Assembly (NCBI RefSeq): GCF_900112255.1
Contig: NZ_FOLE01000001.1
Coordinates: 620,001-684,000 of the forward strand
From: Flexibacter flexilis DSM 6793
Lineage (GTDB): Bacteria > Bacteroidota > Bacteroidia > Cytophagales > Flexibacteraceae
Direction of reading: 5' to 3'
DNA: 64,000 nucleotides
A program made the translations under genes and the position numbers. The notes under the pieces are model-generated. The model saw only the letters and a program-made list of their open reading frames with translations, was not told the DNA's origin and ran no database searches. Of this stretch, positions 44,948 to 55,827 are shown piece after piece (position 1 is the stretch's first letter; each line of letters begins with the position of its first letter).

Positions 44948-47900
44948 TTATTGGCGCACTACCACCAATTGGCGTGTATAGCGTTGGCCATCAGCAACCA
45001 AATTGACAAAGTAAGTACCCGAAGGCAAGGTATCTAGTGTAATTGGTAAGGTACTTAAGCCTTTTTCTTTCTCGTAAGAAGTCTTAAATACTGGCACGCC
45101 ATTTACGTCGATAATCACCACTTGCACTTTTTCGACAGCCTCCGAGCTAAACGAAACATAAACCTTGTCGGTAGTGGCTACGTTTGGATAAATGCTGAAT
45201 TTCTCGGCAGCTTTATCGCTCAACACGGCAGTATGCGAATACTCTTGCTTGCCATCAAAATCTACTTCTTTGATGCGGTAGTAAACCACTCCTTCGAGGG
45301 CTTGCGGGTCTTGCCAATCGTAAGTATTGATGCTACTTAAGGTCTTGCCTTTGGCCTTCACACGTCCCATGTACAAGAAATCGCGACCGTTATAACTTTT
45401 TTCTATTTCAAAATGACTTACATTTTGTTCGTTGGTGGTTTTCCATTCCAAGAACGCAAATTTGTCTTTTTTGATCGCATAGAAAGACAGGAAGTTCAGC
45501 GGCAAAATCACGATGTCTGAGTTATCGCGAATGTTAATATTTCCGTCGCCGTCATTGTCTGGCTCGCCAGCCACAGCACCGTAAGCAATACCACCGCTAG
45601 TTACATCAAACAAATCAATGAGTCCATCACCATCGGTATCGTGATAAATAGAGCTATCAACATCCAAATAGTTTGGTATGCCGTCGCCGTCTGCATCGTC
45701 GAGCCAGTCAGGTGTGCCATCCAAATCGCTGTCAGAGCTTGGGTACATATTCGGGAAGCCATGATTTGCTTCAAAGTCGTAAACTCTTGCTTTGAGGTCG
45801 TCGTAAGCATCGCCGTTTTCATTATCGTCAAAACCTTCTACCCTATCCAACGCGGCATCACCGTCTGCATCTGGCGAATGGAAATCCAGCACCCCATCGC
45901 CATCAGTATCGAATGGCGCAGTATCCCCATTATCACCGTAAGCACTTGTATTACCATCGGCAGCGTTTACGATACCATCATTGTCGGTATCAGTACCTGT
46001 GAGGCGGCCATCGTTGTCGGTATCCAGTGCCGTGAGAGAAGTTTCTTTTACGTCTGTAATACCGTCGTTGTCGGAATCTAAATCGCGATAATCAGGCACA
46101 CCATCGTTATCTGTATCCAACACATTACTAGCCACATCGCCAAAGCCAGCAGCATTTCCGTCTGTGGCGTTAATAATACCGTCTTGATCTGTGTCCGCGC
46201 CATCTACCATGCCGTCATTGTTTGTATCAAAAGCCGCATTGTTGTTTTCGCGTACATCATTGATACCGTCATTGTCCGAGTCAAGGTCTAAATAGTTTGG
46301 AACGGCATCGCCGTCGCTATTCAACACCGTCGCATCACTCAAATCTCCGAACGCCGAGCTATTGCCGTCAGCATCGTCAAGGATACCATCGCCGTCAGCG
46401 TCCGAACCATCTACAATACCGTCACTGTTTGTATCAATATCAGTAAGTGAAGCCTCTTTTACATCATTGATGCCGTCGTTATCGGAGTCTAGATCTTTGT
46501 AGTTTGGCGCACCGTCCGAATCTGTATCTACAATAGCAGGATCTCCGCTATCACCGAAAGCCGCTTCGTTTCCGTCCACAGAGCTACGCAAGCCATCATT
46601 ATCCGCATCTACGCCATCAGCAATGCCATTGTTATCGGCATCGGCGGCAGTATTTCCGCCTTCCCTTATGTCATTGATACCGTCATTGTCCGAATCCAAA
46701 TCGCGGAAATCAGGCGTTGAATCGCCGTCTGTATCAGGCTGGGCAGGGTCTGCACTATCGCCAAAACCACTTAAGCCGTCAGCAGCATTGCGCAAGCCAT
46801 CGCCATCAGAATCAACACCATCTAATATACCATCATTATTGGCATCGTTGGCTGTGAAACCACCTTCACGTACATCTGTAATACCGTCGTTGTCCGAATC
46901 CAAATCCACATAATTTGGTCTTGTGTCTCCATCTGTATTGCTCGGAGCAGACGTAGCCAAAGCCACCACGCCATTTACATTGATGGCAGGAATTGCACCC
47001 GACCCCACAATACCGTTATTGTCCGAATCTGTTAGGCCAGCTTCGCGTACATCTGTGATACCATCGTTGTCTGAATCCAAATCACGGAAGTTTGGCGTAA
47101 TATCTCCATCTACATTGCCGCCTACATACGCCGTTGGTACACTACCAACCGTACCCGTAGAACGTACCAATGCCGTCCCGCCCGAAGAACCATCTACAGT
47201 ATTGAGCCAACCATTATTGTTGATGTCATTGCTGGCAAATGTGCCAGTAAAATCGAATCGGCCATTGTTATCAGCATCTATCCCGAAGGCTTCGGCCACA
47301 TCAAAAATACCGTCGTTGTCAGAGTCAAGATCAAGGAAATCCGCAATACCATCGCCATCCGTATCTAAAGCACTATTAGTTGGCTTATAAAAACCACCAG
47401 CAGGAACACCTGCGGTAAGTTTAGAAGCGGTAGCAACATTAGCCTGAATATTATCAATAATACCGTTATTGTCGGCATCGGCAGCATCTGGATCTAAAGC
47501 CGAATAGTCGATTACACCATCGCCATTGGCATCTACGCCACCAGCTTCTACAACGTCAGGAACACCGTCATTATCCGAATCAAGGTCTAACTGGTTTGGT
47601 ACACCGTCTAGGTCTTTATCAAAATTATCATTTACACCATCGCCGTTAGTATCCACATATCCAGCAAAAGAAGCATCCGCATAATTTGGCAAACCATCAG
47701 CATCAGCATCAGCACTTGGATCTGTACCGTTGCCTTCTATGAGGTCAGGAATACCGTCGTTATCGTCGTCGTAATCTGCAATGTTACCGATACCATCATC
47801 GTCGGAGTCATTGCTATCGCCATAACCCGCAGGATTTCCGTCCGCAGCACCCACGATGCCATCGCCATCGCTGTCAGAAGTGTTATCCATTTTTCCATCG

Positions 47901-50900
47901 CCATTCGCATCAAAAATCGTATTGCCAGCTTCTACGATATCTCTCATGCCATCACCGTCCGAATCTAGGTCGCGGTAATTCGGGATACCATCACCGTCCG
48001 TGTCGGTTGGTGCTGGATCTGCGGCATCACCAATACTGGAATTGTTGCCATCTACTAAATTGCGAATACCGTCGTTATCTGTATCAACACCATCAACAAT
48101 AGCATCGCCATTGGCATCAGCCGAAGCATATCCAGCTTCCTCTATGTCGTTGAGACTATCATTATCCGAATCCAAATCCCGATAATCCGCCAAGCCATCG
48201 CTGTCCGTATCTGTCGGGATAGCATCAGTAGTTTCACCAAATCCAGATTTAGAATCTACGCCCGCCAAAATACCATCACCGTCCGTGTCTGTACCGTCTA
48301 TCATCCCATCATTATTGGTGTCAAAAGATTGGTTTAAAGCCTCACGAACATCATTGATACCGTCATTATCCGAATCCAAATCCCAATAATCAGCAGATCC
48401 GTCACCATCTGTATTGTGGAGAGCTGGATCATTTTTATCGCCGAAAGCAAGGTCATTATCATCTATATTATCCAAAATACCGTCGCCATCAGAGTCCGAA
48501 CCATCTACAGTTCCGTCGCCATTGCTATCATTGTTAGTAGAAAATACTTCTCTTACATCATTGATGCCGTCATTATCCGAATCTAGATCTATATAGTTGG
48601 CAACACCATCTGAGTCTCTATCCCTCAAAGCGGGGTCAGTACTATCACCAAATGCAGAAGTTGCCCCATCTACGCCATTTCGAATGCCATCACCATCGGT
48701 ATCAGTACCGTCAACAATGCCATCATTATTGGTATCAAGCGAGATATTTCCATTTTCACGCACATCATTAATTCCGTCATTATCGGAATCCAAATCGCGG
48801 AAATTAGCTACACCATCGCCATCAGTATCTTTCAAAACGGGGTCTGAAGCGTCGCCAAAACCAGCTTTAGCATCTGCACCATTCAAAATACCATCGCCAT
48901 CAGTATCAGTAGAGCCATCTACCAAACCATTGTTGTCAGCATCCAAACTAATCAGCCCATTTTCGCGAATATCATTGATACCATCATCATCCGAATCAAG
49001 GTCTAAATAGTCGGCTACTGCATCAAAATCAGTTGCACGCGGGTTAGAAGTAGCCGCAGCCACTTTTCCGTTAGCATCTATGGCAGGCGTTCCTGTTCCA
49101 ATACGGCCATCATTATCACCGTCGGCATTGCCTGCTTCACGTACATCATTGATACCGTCATTATCCGAATCCAAATCGCGGAAGTTTGGTGTATTGTCCC
49201 CATCGTTATTTGCCCCTCTGTTAGAAGTAGAGCCAGTATAAGCGGAAGGCATCGAACCAATCGTACCCGAAGATTTTACAGGTGAAGTACCTCCAATCAG
49301 GCCATCTTTTGTATCCATCCAACCATTGCTATTGGCATCATTGGCCGAGAAATAACCTACATAATCCAAAATACCATCATTATTGGCATCAATGCCAGCG
49401 GCTTCAGCCACATCCGTAATACCATCATTATCCGAATCTAAATCCAAATAATCAGGAATGGCATCGCCATCCGTATCTAAGGCCGCATTGGCCGTAGCAT
49501 AGAAACCACCAGCAGCAGTACCCGCAGTAAGTTTGGTTGTGCTTGTACTTGTGGCCTGAATATTATCAATAATACCATTGTTATCGGCATCAGCAGCGTC
49601 CGCACTGGCTTCCGCATAATCCAAAATACCGTCGCCATTGGCATCAATACCACCCGCTTCGATTACGTCGGCAATACCGTCGTTGTCCGAATCAAGATCT
49701 AAGAAGTTTGGCACACCGTCGCGGTCTTGGTCAAAGTTATCATTGATACCGTCCAAGTTAATATCCGTAAAGCCAGCAAATGAAGGATCAATATAGTTAG
49801 GCAAGCCATCTCCGTCGGCATCCGCACTTGGGTCAGTACCTTTTCCTTCGATAATGTCGGTGATACCATCATTGTCCGAATCAAGGTCTGTGGTATTATC
49901 AATACCGTCGCCATCGTTGTCGGATTTGTCGCCAAACGAAGCCGTATTTCCGTCCGAAGCACCAACCAACCCGTCGCCATCGCCGTCTGTGAGATTATCA
50001 ATTCTACCATCATTGTTAGGGTCTAAAGAGCCATTTCCAGCACTGACAATATCTTTAACTCCATCATTATTAGAATCCAAATCGCGGTAATCAGGTACGC
50101 CATCACTATCTGTATCCGTTGGCAAAGGGTTGGACGATTCGCCCACCGCAAGACTACTATTGTCCACCGACGAACGAATACCATCGCCATCAGAATCCGA
50201 ACCATTGGCAATGCCATCACCATCAGGGTCGGCGGCGGCGTTTCCGCCTTCTATCACGTCGTTTACACTGTCGTTGTCCGAATCCAAATCGCGATAATCA
50301 GGAATATTATCACCATCCGTGTCCGTAGCGATAGGGTCTGAGTTATCTCCAAAACCTACGAAAGCATCAGCAGAAGACAAAATACCATCACCGTCCGTAT
50401 CTGAGCCATCAACCATACCGTTGCGGTTAGCGTCTGTAAGATTGGCCTCATCTACGTCATTGATACCGTCATTGTCCGAATCTAGATCCACAAAATCAGG
50501 TGCGCTATCCTTATCCGTATTACGTTGTAGTGCATCGGCCAAATCGCCATAAACTGAGTCGTTGCCGTCCACCACATCGCGGATACCGTCGCCGTCCACG
50601 TCTGCACCATCTACCAAACCATCGTGGTTGTCGTCTTGCGCAGCATAGCCACCTTCAATAATATCATTGATACCGTCATTGTCCGAATCCAAATCCAAAT
50701 AATTAGGAACTGCATCGGAATCTCTATTTCTCAAAGAAGCATCAGCCAAATCACCAAAGGCATTGATATTTCCATCTGCGCCATTTTGAATACCATCGCC
50801 GTCTGTATCATTGTTATCAATCATACCGTCTTCGTTGGTATCCAGCGAATTAAGGATATTATCAGCAATAATATTTTCTCTCAAATCATTGATCCCGTCA

Positions 50901-53900
50901 TTGTCCGAATCCAAATCGCGGAAGTTCGGGAAGCCATCCAAATCAGTATCAGGAAGTGTAGGGTCTGCACTATCGCCGAAACCTACAAATGTATCTTCTG
51001 TATCACGAATACCGTCATTGTCTGTATCTGCACCATCCAAAGTACCGTCGCTGTTCGTATCAGAGAATGAAGTAGCACTTGTTGTACGTTCGCGCACATC
51101 ATTGATACCGTCATTATCCGAATCCAAATCCAAATAATCGGCAACCAAATCACCATCTGTATTTCGAGGAGAGGCCGTAGCACCCGTTACCACACCATTG
51201 GTATTTACCGTAGGCACAGCCCCCGAACCAATCACACCGTTTCCATCTGAATCCGAAAGATTAGCTTCGCGTACATCATTGATACCGTCATTATCCGAAT
51301 CTAAATCGCGGAAGTTTGGTACATAATCCGCATCTGCATTAGCTCCCAAATATGTACTTGGCGCACTGCCCAACGTACCACTGGAAGTAACAGGCGAAAC
51401 GCCACCCGCACCACCATCTTTAGACGACAGCCAACCGTTTTGGTTTGCATCATTGGCTACAAATGTCCCCGCATAGTCCTGACGACCATCACCATTGGCA
51501 TCTGTTCCTTTTGCTTCAATTACATCAAAAATACCATCATTGTCCGCATCGAGGTCGAGGAAGTCGGCCACACCATCACCGTCTGTATCCAGAGCAGCAT
51601 TGGTATTAGTATAAAAACCACCCGCCGCAGTACCTGCCGTCATTTTAGAGGTATTCGGATTGGTAGCCTGAATATTATCAATGACCCCATTATTATTGGC
51701 ATCGGCAACGTCTGAGTTTGCTTCCGCAAAATCTACTACACCATCGCCGTTGGCATCAATCCCACCCGCTTCGATTACGTCGGCGATACCGTCATTATCG
51801 GAATCCAAATCAAGGTGGTTCGGAATACCGTCCAAATCTTTATCAAATGGGTCGTGTACACCATCGCCATTAGTATCCGTAAAGCCTGGGTAAGTTGGGT
51901 CGGCATAATTAACAATACCATCACCGTTCAAGTCTGCACTTGGGTTCACGCCATTGCCTTCTATCAAATTCGGAATACCGTCGTTGTCGGCATCGTAATC
52001 CAAGATATTGGCCACACCGTCCATATCATTATCCGACAAATCACCATAGCCCGCCGCGTTTCCGTCAGCTGCCCCAACGATACCATCTTTATCATTATCA
52101 ATGGTATTATCCATCTTGCCATCCGCATTAGCATCATAAACACCATTGCCAATTTCTACAATATCAAAAATACCATCATTATCCGAATCTAAATCCAAAT
52201 AATCAGGAATTACATCACCATCTGTATCTATAGGCGCAGGGTCAGAAGCATCAGCCCAAGCCGCCGAGCCATCTACTGCCGACAAAATACCGTCGTTGTC
52301 CGCATCAGTGCCATTGACAATACCGTCTTCATTTGTGTCAGTGGCCAACAAACCAGCCTCTTTAATGTCGTTTTCGCTGTCATTATCCGAATCCAAATCG
52401 CGGAAATTCGGGTTATCTGCGCCGTCCGTGTTCACCAAATCAGGGTCAGCCGTATCGCCAAGCCCCACAAAACCATCAGCACTACTCAAAATACCATCGC
52501 CATCCGCGTCTGTGCCATCCACCAAACCATTGTTATTGGCATCAAGGCTTGCAAAACCGTTTTCACGCACATCATTGATGCCATCATTATCCGAATCTAA
52601 ATCCAAATAATCAGGCACATTGTCGTTGTCCGTATTCGGTACGCTTTCATTCAAGTCCCCGAAAGCCGTAGGGTTGCCGTCCGCTGAATTGGGAATACCG
52701 TCGTTGTCCGTATCTCCGCCATTGGTATCGGCAGAAGTAATGCGGCCATCGTCATTGGTATCCAAATCTGTAATAGAACCTTCGCGTACGTCATTGATGC
52801 CGTCGTTGTCCGAATCCAAATCTTTGTAATTGACTACGCCGTCATTGTCCGTATCGATGGGTAAAGTATCGTTTTGGTCTCCAAAAGAAACATCATTGCC
52901 ATCAGCACCATCCAAAATACCGTCTGCATCAGCATCACCACCATCTACCACTCCATCATTGTTGGCATCAAGGGCAATGTTTCCACTTTCACGAATATCA
53001 TTAATCCCATCATTATCCGAATCTAAATCCAAAAAATCGGGGCGAGTAAGTCCGTCGGAATTGGCCACCGTATAAATAGGCGTGCCATTATCTACGGCAG
53101 TTTCTGCGCCATTATCATAACCATTTACTCCAAAAATTCCGTCCAAAATACCATTGTTATCAGTATCCAAGGTGAATATTTGGGTAGCAGTAAGGCCGCT
53201 TTCGCGCAAATCATTGATACCATCATTGTCCGAGTCGAGGTCGTAATGATTCGGGACTCCGTCCAGATCTTGGTCAAAACTATCGTTCAAACCATCGTTA
53301 TTAATATCTGTACTGGCTGTAATGTTATCATAACAATTCGGGATACCGTCTGAGTCGTCATCAGCACTTGGATTCGTGCCCAAGCCTTCCACTGTATCCA
53401 ATATACCGTCATTGTCATCGTCGATGTCCAAATTATCAGCAATACCGTCATTGTCATAATCGCCCACCAACAAATTATCCATGTTATTGGTATAGTCACA
53501 CTCTGCCTGATTGTAATTGTCAATGGTAATCGGCGTAACGGCTCCATCTGTATTGATTACAGCATACAAATTAATAGCACCACCTGGGTAAGTCAGTGTT
53601 TTTAAAGCATTAATGTATGCACCAGGAACAAGCGGCGCAGTAGTAGTATAAGTACCCAAGAGCGTACCACCCGAAGAAGGGCTATTATTAAAAAACGAAA
53701 TGACCGTTCCTGCCGCCAAGTTGATGGCTGCCACGCTATTGTTCGTTATACGGAAATTAATAGTAAGAGTCGTACCAATTCCACTTACCACCCCACTAAT
53801 AATTTTGACGGTTGCATCTGCCGCAGGATAAATTTGTGTTCCGTCTTTATCGAAAAGCGTAGCTTGTACCAGCGCATTATTCAGCGGCAAACCTGCTGAA

Positions 53901-55543
53901 AAAGCAATTGCATGGTTTTGTTGCGTTTTGGGAACACTCAAATTATCGTTGATATTGACTACATTATAATTGTACTGATTCCAAACCCTACGCGCAGGAG
54001 CCCAAGGGCGTTTGTCGGACTGGAAAGAACGCAATGTACCGCGACTAATGTCTATGGTCTGGCAGGTTACACAAATCTCTGCTGCACCGTCGCCGTCCAA
54101 GTCGGCCACTACGGGCATTTCCGCACCTGTCCCCGACCCACACGCAATAGATACTTTAGTAACCGCCGAACTACCACTACCATCCAAGATACGAAGCGTG
54201 CTTTCGTCGCGATACACCATTTCATAAACGCCGTCTTGATTAAAATCGAACATCGTAATGCCCGTAAAACCAGAGCCATCGGTAGTAGCTAATTCCCATT
54301 TTTTAGATAATGTAGCAGTATTATTAAATTCATAAGCTAGCACTTTTAAGGAACGCGTAAGCCCAATTTCAGGTTTTTTATCATTATCCATATCCCCGAT
54401 AAAAGGAATACCTGCTTGGCTGGAACGGTTATCTGTCGTAGATGCAATAACGGTTAATGTACGTGGATTCCAGACATAAACCGATTTGTCAGAACCACCC
54501 GTAGCTCCTGTAACTACTACCACATCCAACTGATTATCTCCATCCATGTCGGCAGTGGCTGTAAAGCCATCTTTGCAAGTAGCGTCAGGCAAACGCACAG
54601 CCGTCATGGTATTGCCAGCCGTTCCCGCAGTATTAGTTATATTCACATTATAGACTACATTACCACACGCCAATTCTATCCCTGCATCTGCCGTCAGATC
54701 CGCAGCCGTAGGCGAAGCCATCGCCCCCCAAGCAAAATTACCCATCAAAGCAGTAGAATAAGGGGCTACCGTCGGGGTGGCCAACTTTACGCCTGTGCGT
54801 GCATTAAAAATCTCATCATATACATATACTTCAGGAATACCATCACTATTAAAATCAGCAACGCCCAAAGCTGAACCAAATTTTACAGAAGCATGCACGC
54901 CAAACTGGCTATCAGACATCCATTTTTGCACCCAAGTATTGGGGGATGTTTCTTCATAACAAACCAAACGACCACGTACCAATGCCGAATTAGGACCATT
55001 GTCTATCGCCGCCACAATTATTTCCCCTTTTCCGTCGTCATCTACATCTGCTACTACAATAGGATGCGGAGATACCCACGCCATAGACACAGTGGCAAAC
55101 GAGGTCTTCAGCGTCCCCGTGCTTCCATTAAATATCTGAATACCAGACGTTCTACGTGGATCTGCCGCTACATAGCCTGTCATATCCATCATAATTACTT
55201 CAGGAAGTCCATCGCCGTCCAAATCTGCTACAATAGGTGTATTGTAGGTCGGAACAGTGGTGGAGGTAGCCCATTGCTGCTCCATCGAAAAGGCACTAAA
55301 ACCTTCTGTATAAAGACAAGCAGGAGTACACCAACCAAAATAATTACTATTGTTACAAGAACAATCTGGATCGTAATAGTCAATAAAATTATCTCCATCA
55401 TTGTCGATACCGTCGTCACAAACTTCTGTTTGTGCTTGTACCTGCCAAGACGTTAGCAACGCCAAGAAAATGAATGCAACTTTTTTTAACCAACTACCAT
55501 AAATACTCGTGATTTGTGATAAAGACTGGTACTTTTTTTTCAT
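44948..55543 (-). CDS. giant secreted thrombospondin type 3 repeat protein with T9SS sorting domain
   Basis: A 3531-aa secreted protein. It has a Sec signal (VAFIFLALLTSWQVQA), a short Asp-rich calcium-binding motif (CDDGIDNDGDNFIDYYDPDC), and a FG-GAP/VCBS-type propeller (residues about 80-530, repeated DLDGDGLPEV-like blades). A CARDB-like beta domain comes next (about 565-690), then about 2640 residues of thrombospondin type 3 repeats. More than 30 copies of DLDSDNDGINDVRE or variants were counted, each with DxDxDGxxD calcium sites. A beta domain (LSFYAIKKDKFAFLEWKTTN) and a type A sorting domain (about 3445-3531, FSIYPNVATTDKVYVSF to LPSGTYFVNLV) close it. The protein should be exported by T9SS and anchored or released at the surface as a calcium-stiffened rod. 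An adhesive role is inferred. Confidence 0.93.
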   Translation of the reverse strand: MKKKYQSLSQITSIYGSWLKKVAFIFLALLTSWQVQAQTEVCDDGIDNDGDNFIDYYDPDCSCNNSNYFGWCTPACLYTEGFSAFSMEQQWATSTTVPTYNTPIVADLDGDGLPEVIMMDMTGYVAADPRRTSGIQIFNGSTGTLKTSFATVSMAWVSPHPIVVADVDDDGKGEIIVAAIDNGPNSALVRGRLVCYEETSPNTWVQKWMSDSQFGVHASVKFGSALGVADFNSDGIPEVYVYDEIFNARTGVKLATPTVAPYSTALMGNFAWGAMASPTAADLTADAGIELACGNVVYNVNITNTAGTAGNTMTAVRLPDATCKDGFTATADMDGDNQLDVVVVTGATGGSDKSVYVWNPRTLTVIASTTDNRSSQAGIPFIGDMDNDKKPEIGLTRSLKVLAYEFNNTATLSKKWELATTDGSGFTGITMFDFNQDGVYEMVYRDESTLRILDGSGSSAVTKVSIACGSGTGAEMPVVADLDGDGAAEICVTCQTIDISRGTLRSFQSDKRPWAPARRVWNQYNYNVVNINDNLSVPKTQQNHAIAFSAGLPLNNALVQATLFDKDGTQIYPAADATVKIISGVVSGIGTTLTINFRITNNSVAAINLAAGTVISFFNNSPSSGGTLLGTYTTTAPLVPGAYINALKTLTYPGGAINLYAVINTDGAVTPITIDNYNQAECDYTNNMDNLLVGDYDNDGIADNLDIDDDNDGILDTVEGLGTNPSADDDSDGIPNCYDNITASTDINNDGLNDSFDQDLDGVPNHYDLDSDNDGINDLRESGLTATQIFTLDTDNNGILDGIFGVNGYDNGAETAVDNGTPIYTVANSDGLTRPDFLDLDSDNDGINDIRESGNIALDANNDGVVDGGDADADGILDGADGNDVSFGDQNDTLPIDTDNDGVVNYKDLDSDNDGINDVREGSITDLDTNDDGRITSADTNGGDTDNDGIPNSADGNPTAFGDLNESVPNTDNDNVPDYLDLDSDNDGINDVRENGFASLDANNNGLVDGTDADGDGILSSADGFVGLGDTADPDLVNTDGADNPNFRDLDSDNDSENDIKEAGLLATDTNEDGIVNGTDADNDGILSAVDGSAAWADASDPAPIDTDGDVIPDYLDLDSDNDGIFDIVEIGNGVYDANADGKMDNTIDNDKDGIVGAADGNAAGYGDLSDNDMDGVANILDYDADNDGIPNLIEGNGVNPSADLNGDGIVNYADPTYPGFTDTNGDGVHDPFDKDLDGIPNHLDLDSDNDGIADVIEAGGIDANGDGVVDFAEANSDVADANNNGVIDNIQATNPNTSKMTAGTAAGGFYTNTNAALDTDGDGVADFLDLDADNDGIFDVIEAKGTDANGDGRQDYAGTFVANDANQNGWLSSKDGGAGGVSPVTSSGTLGSAPSTYLGANADADYVPNFRDLDSDNDGINDVREANLSDSDGNGVIGSGAVPTVNTNGVVTGATASPRNTDGDLVADYLDLDSDNDGINDVRERTTSATSFSDTNSDGTLDGADTDNDGIRDTEDTFVGFGDSADPTLPDTDLDGFPNFRDLDSDNDGINDLRENIIADNILNSLDTNEDGMIDNNDTDGDGIQNGADGNINAFGDLADASLRNRDSDAVPNYLDLDSDNDGINDIIEGGYAAQDDNHDGLVDGADVDGDGIRDVVDGNDSVYGDLADALQRNTDKDSAPDFVDLDSDNDGINDVDEANLTDANRNGMVDGSDTDGDGILSSADAFVGFGDNSDPIATDTDGDNIPDYRDLDSDNDSVNDVIEGGNAAADPDGDGIANGSDSDGDGIRSSVDNSSLAVGESSNPLPTDTDSDGVPDYRDLDSNNDGVKDIVSAGNGSLDPNNDGRIDNLTDGDGDGLVGASDGNTASFGDKSDNDGDGIDNTTDLDSDNDGITDIIEGKGTDPSADADGDGLPNYIDPSFAGFTDINLDGINDNFDQDRDGVPNFLDLDSDNDGIADVIEAGGIDANGDGILDYAEASADAADADNNGIIDNIQATSTSTTKLTAGTAAGGFYATANAALDTDGDAIPDYLDLDSDNDGITDVAEAAGIDANNDGILDYVGYFSANDANSNGWMDTKDGLIGGTSPVKSSGTIGSMPSAYTGSTSNRGANNDGDNTPNFRDLDSDNDGINDVREAGNADGDNDGRIGTGTPAIDANGKVAAATSNPRATDFDAVADYLDLDSDDDGINDIRENGLISLDADNNGLVDGSTDTDGDGILNGADAKAGFGDASDPVLKDTDGDGVANFRDLDSDNDGINDVRENGNISLDTNNDGIVDGTDTDGDGIRNGVDGATSAFGDSTDPALRDRDSDGVANYIDLDSDNDGINDVREVFSTNNDSNGDGTVDGSDSDGDGILDNIDDNDLAFGDKNDPALHNTDGDGSADYWDLDSDNDGINDVREALNQSFDTNNDGMIDGTDTDGDGILAGVDSKSGFGETTDAIPTDTDSDGLADYRDLDSDNDSLNDIEEAGYASADANGDAIVDGVDTDNDGIRNLVDGNNSSIGDAADPAPTDTDGDGIPNYRDLDSDGDGMRDIVEAGNTIFDANGDGKMDNTSDSDGDGIVGAADGNPAGYGDSNDSDDDGIGNIADYDDDNDGIPDLIEGNGTDPSADADADGLPNYADASFAGYVDTNGDGVNDNFDKDLDGVPNQLDLDSDNDGVPDVVEAGGVDANGDGVIDYSALDPDAADADNNGIIDNIQANVATASKLTAGVPAGGFYKPTNSALDTDGDGIADFLDLDSDNDGIFDVAEAFGIDADNNGRFDFTGTFASNDINNNGWLNTVDGSSGGTALVRSTGTVGSVPTAYVGGNVDGDITPNFRDLDSDNDGITDVREAGLTDSDNNGIVGSGAIPAINVNGVVALATSAPSNTDGDTRPNYVDLDSDNDGITDVREGGFTANDANNDGILDGVDSDGDGLRNAADGLSGFGDSADPAQPDTDGDSTPDFRDLDSDNDGINDIREGGNTAADADNNGIADGVDADNDGLRSSVDGNEAAFGDSGDPAIVDTDSDGAPNYKDLDSDNDGINDVKEASLTDIDTNSDGIVDGSDADGDGILDDADGNSSAFGDLSDATVLNSDGDAVPNYLDLDSDNDGINDVRENNNAAFDTNNDGMVDGADTDQDGIINATDGNAAGFGDVASNVLDTDNDGVPDYRDLDSDNDGITDVKETSLTALDTDNDGRLTGTDTDNDGIVNAADGNTSAYGDNGDTAPFDTDGDGVLDFHSPDADGDAALDRVEGFDDNENGDAYDDLKARVYDFEANHGFPNMYPSSDSDLDGTPDWLDDADGDGIPNYLDVDSSIYHDTDGDGLIDLFDVTSGGIAYGAVAGEPDNDGDGNINIRDNSDIVILPLNFLSFYAIKKDKFAFLEWKTTNEQNVSHFEIEKSYNGRDFLYMGRVKAKGKTLSSINTYDWQDPQALEGVVYYRIKEVDFDGKQEYSHTAVLSDKAAEKFSIYPNVATTDKVYVSFSSEAVEKVQVVIIDVNGVPVFKTSYEKEKGLSTLPITLDTLPSGTYFVNLVADGQRYTRQLVVVRQ
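45535..53460 (-). repeat. thrombospondin type 3 array with 2112-bp higher-order repeat
   Basis: Within the array, the marker GCCTGAATATTATCA occurs at 51666, 49554 and 47442, exactly 2112 bp apart each time. A second marker (CCGTC in the DLDG-PN-LDLDSD block) occurs at 51828, 49716 and 47604, again exactly 2112 bp apart. So a 704-residue unit is present three times (the last slightly modified at its end). An earlier, shorter unit starts near 53259, only 1431 bp before the next. Each unit contains an IEGxGxxPSAD block, an AGTAAGGFY block, a NxNGWL...GGxSPVxSxGT block and a run of plain repeats. Confidence 0.9.
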
Positions 55544-55648
55544 GTGCTTTTAGAATGAATTAAAACTTTGTTGTAATCTGAGTCCAATAATGCTTGTATA
55601 GTCGTTGTAAAATAATGTAAGATTAACCAGAGAGTTTTAATTATTCGG

Positions 55649-55680
55649 CAAATATACTACTTAACACGATGAAATAACAA
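55649..55680 (-). promoter_or_regulatory. promoter of the giant repeat gene
   Basis: On the minus strand TATATTTG (55656-55649) matches TAnnTTTG perfectly, and TTG (55680-55678) is 21 bases upstream. The leader would be about 100 bases. Confidence 0.55.
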
Positions 55681-55766
55681 TATTATTAGGGTTAATTGAT
55701 AATCAAACCGTTATTTTTTCAAAGCAAGATAAACACTAAGTGCACATCTGATTGGTTATAAAATAA

Positions 55767-55802
55767 TAAAGGTTACACGGGAAAATCACCATGTAACCTT
55801 TA
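55767..55802 (-). terminator. terminator after gltB
   Basis: TAAAGGTTACA / TGTAACCTTTA arms (11 bp), 26 bases after the gltB stop; a TTATTATTTT tract follows on the minus strand. Confidence 0.75.
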
Positions 55803-55827
55803 CAGCAAAAAGCAATTGCTTTTTTTA

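Noticed and set aside
46623-53075. Many plus-strand open frames with Ser/Pro-rich repeats (for example PSLSESKSR)
   Set aside because: They are the reverse complement of Asp-rich thrombospondin repeats (DSDNDG). Periodicity comes from the real gene on the minus strand.
45535-53460. Regular short repeats that could be taken for a CRISPR array
   Set aside because: Repeat and spacer are both coding, in frame and degenerate, with calcium-binding motifs; there are no identical repeats of 25-40 bp with unique spacers and no cas genes.
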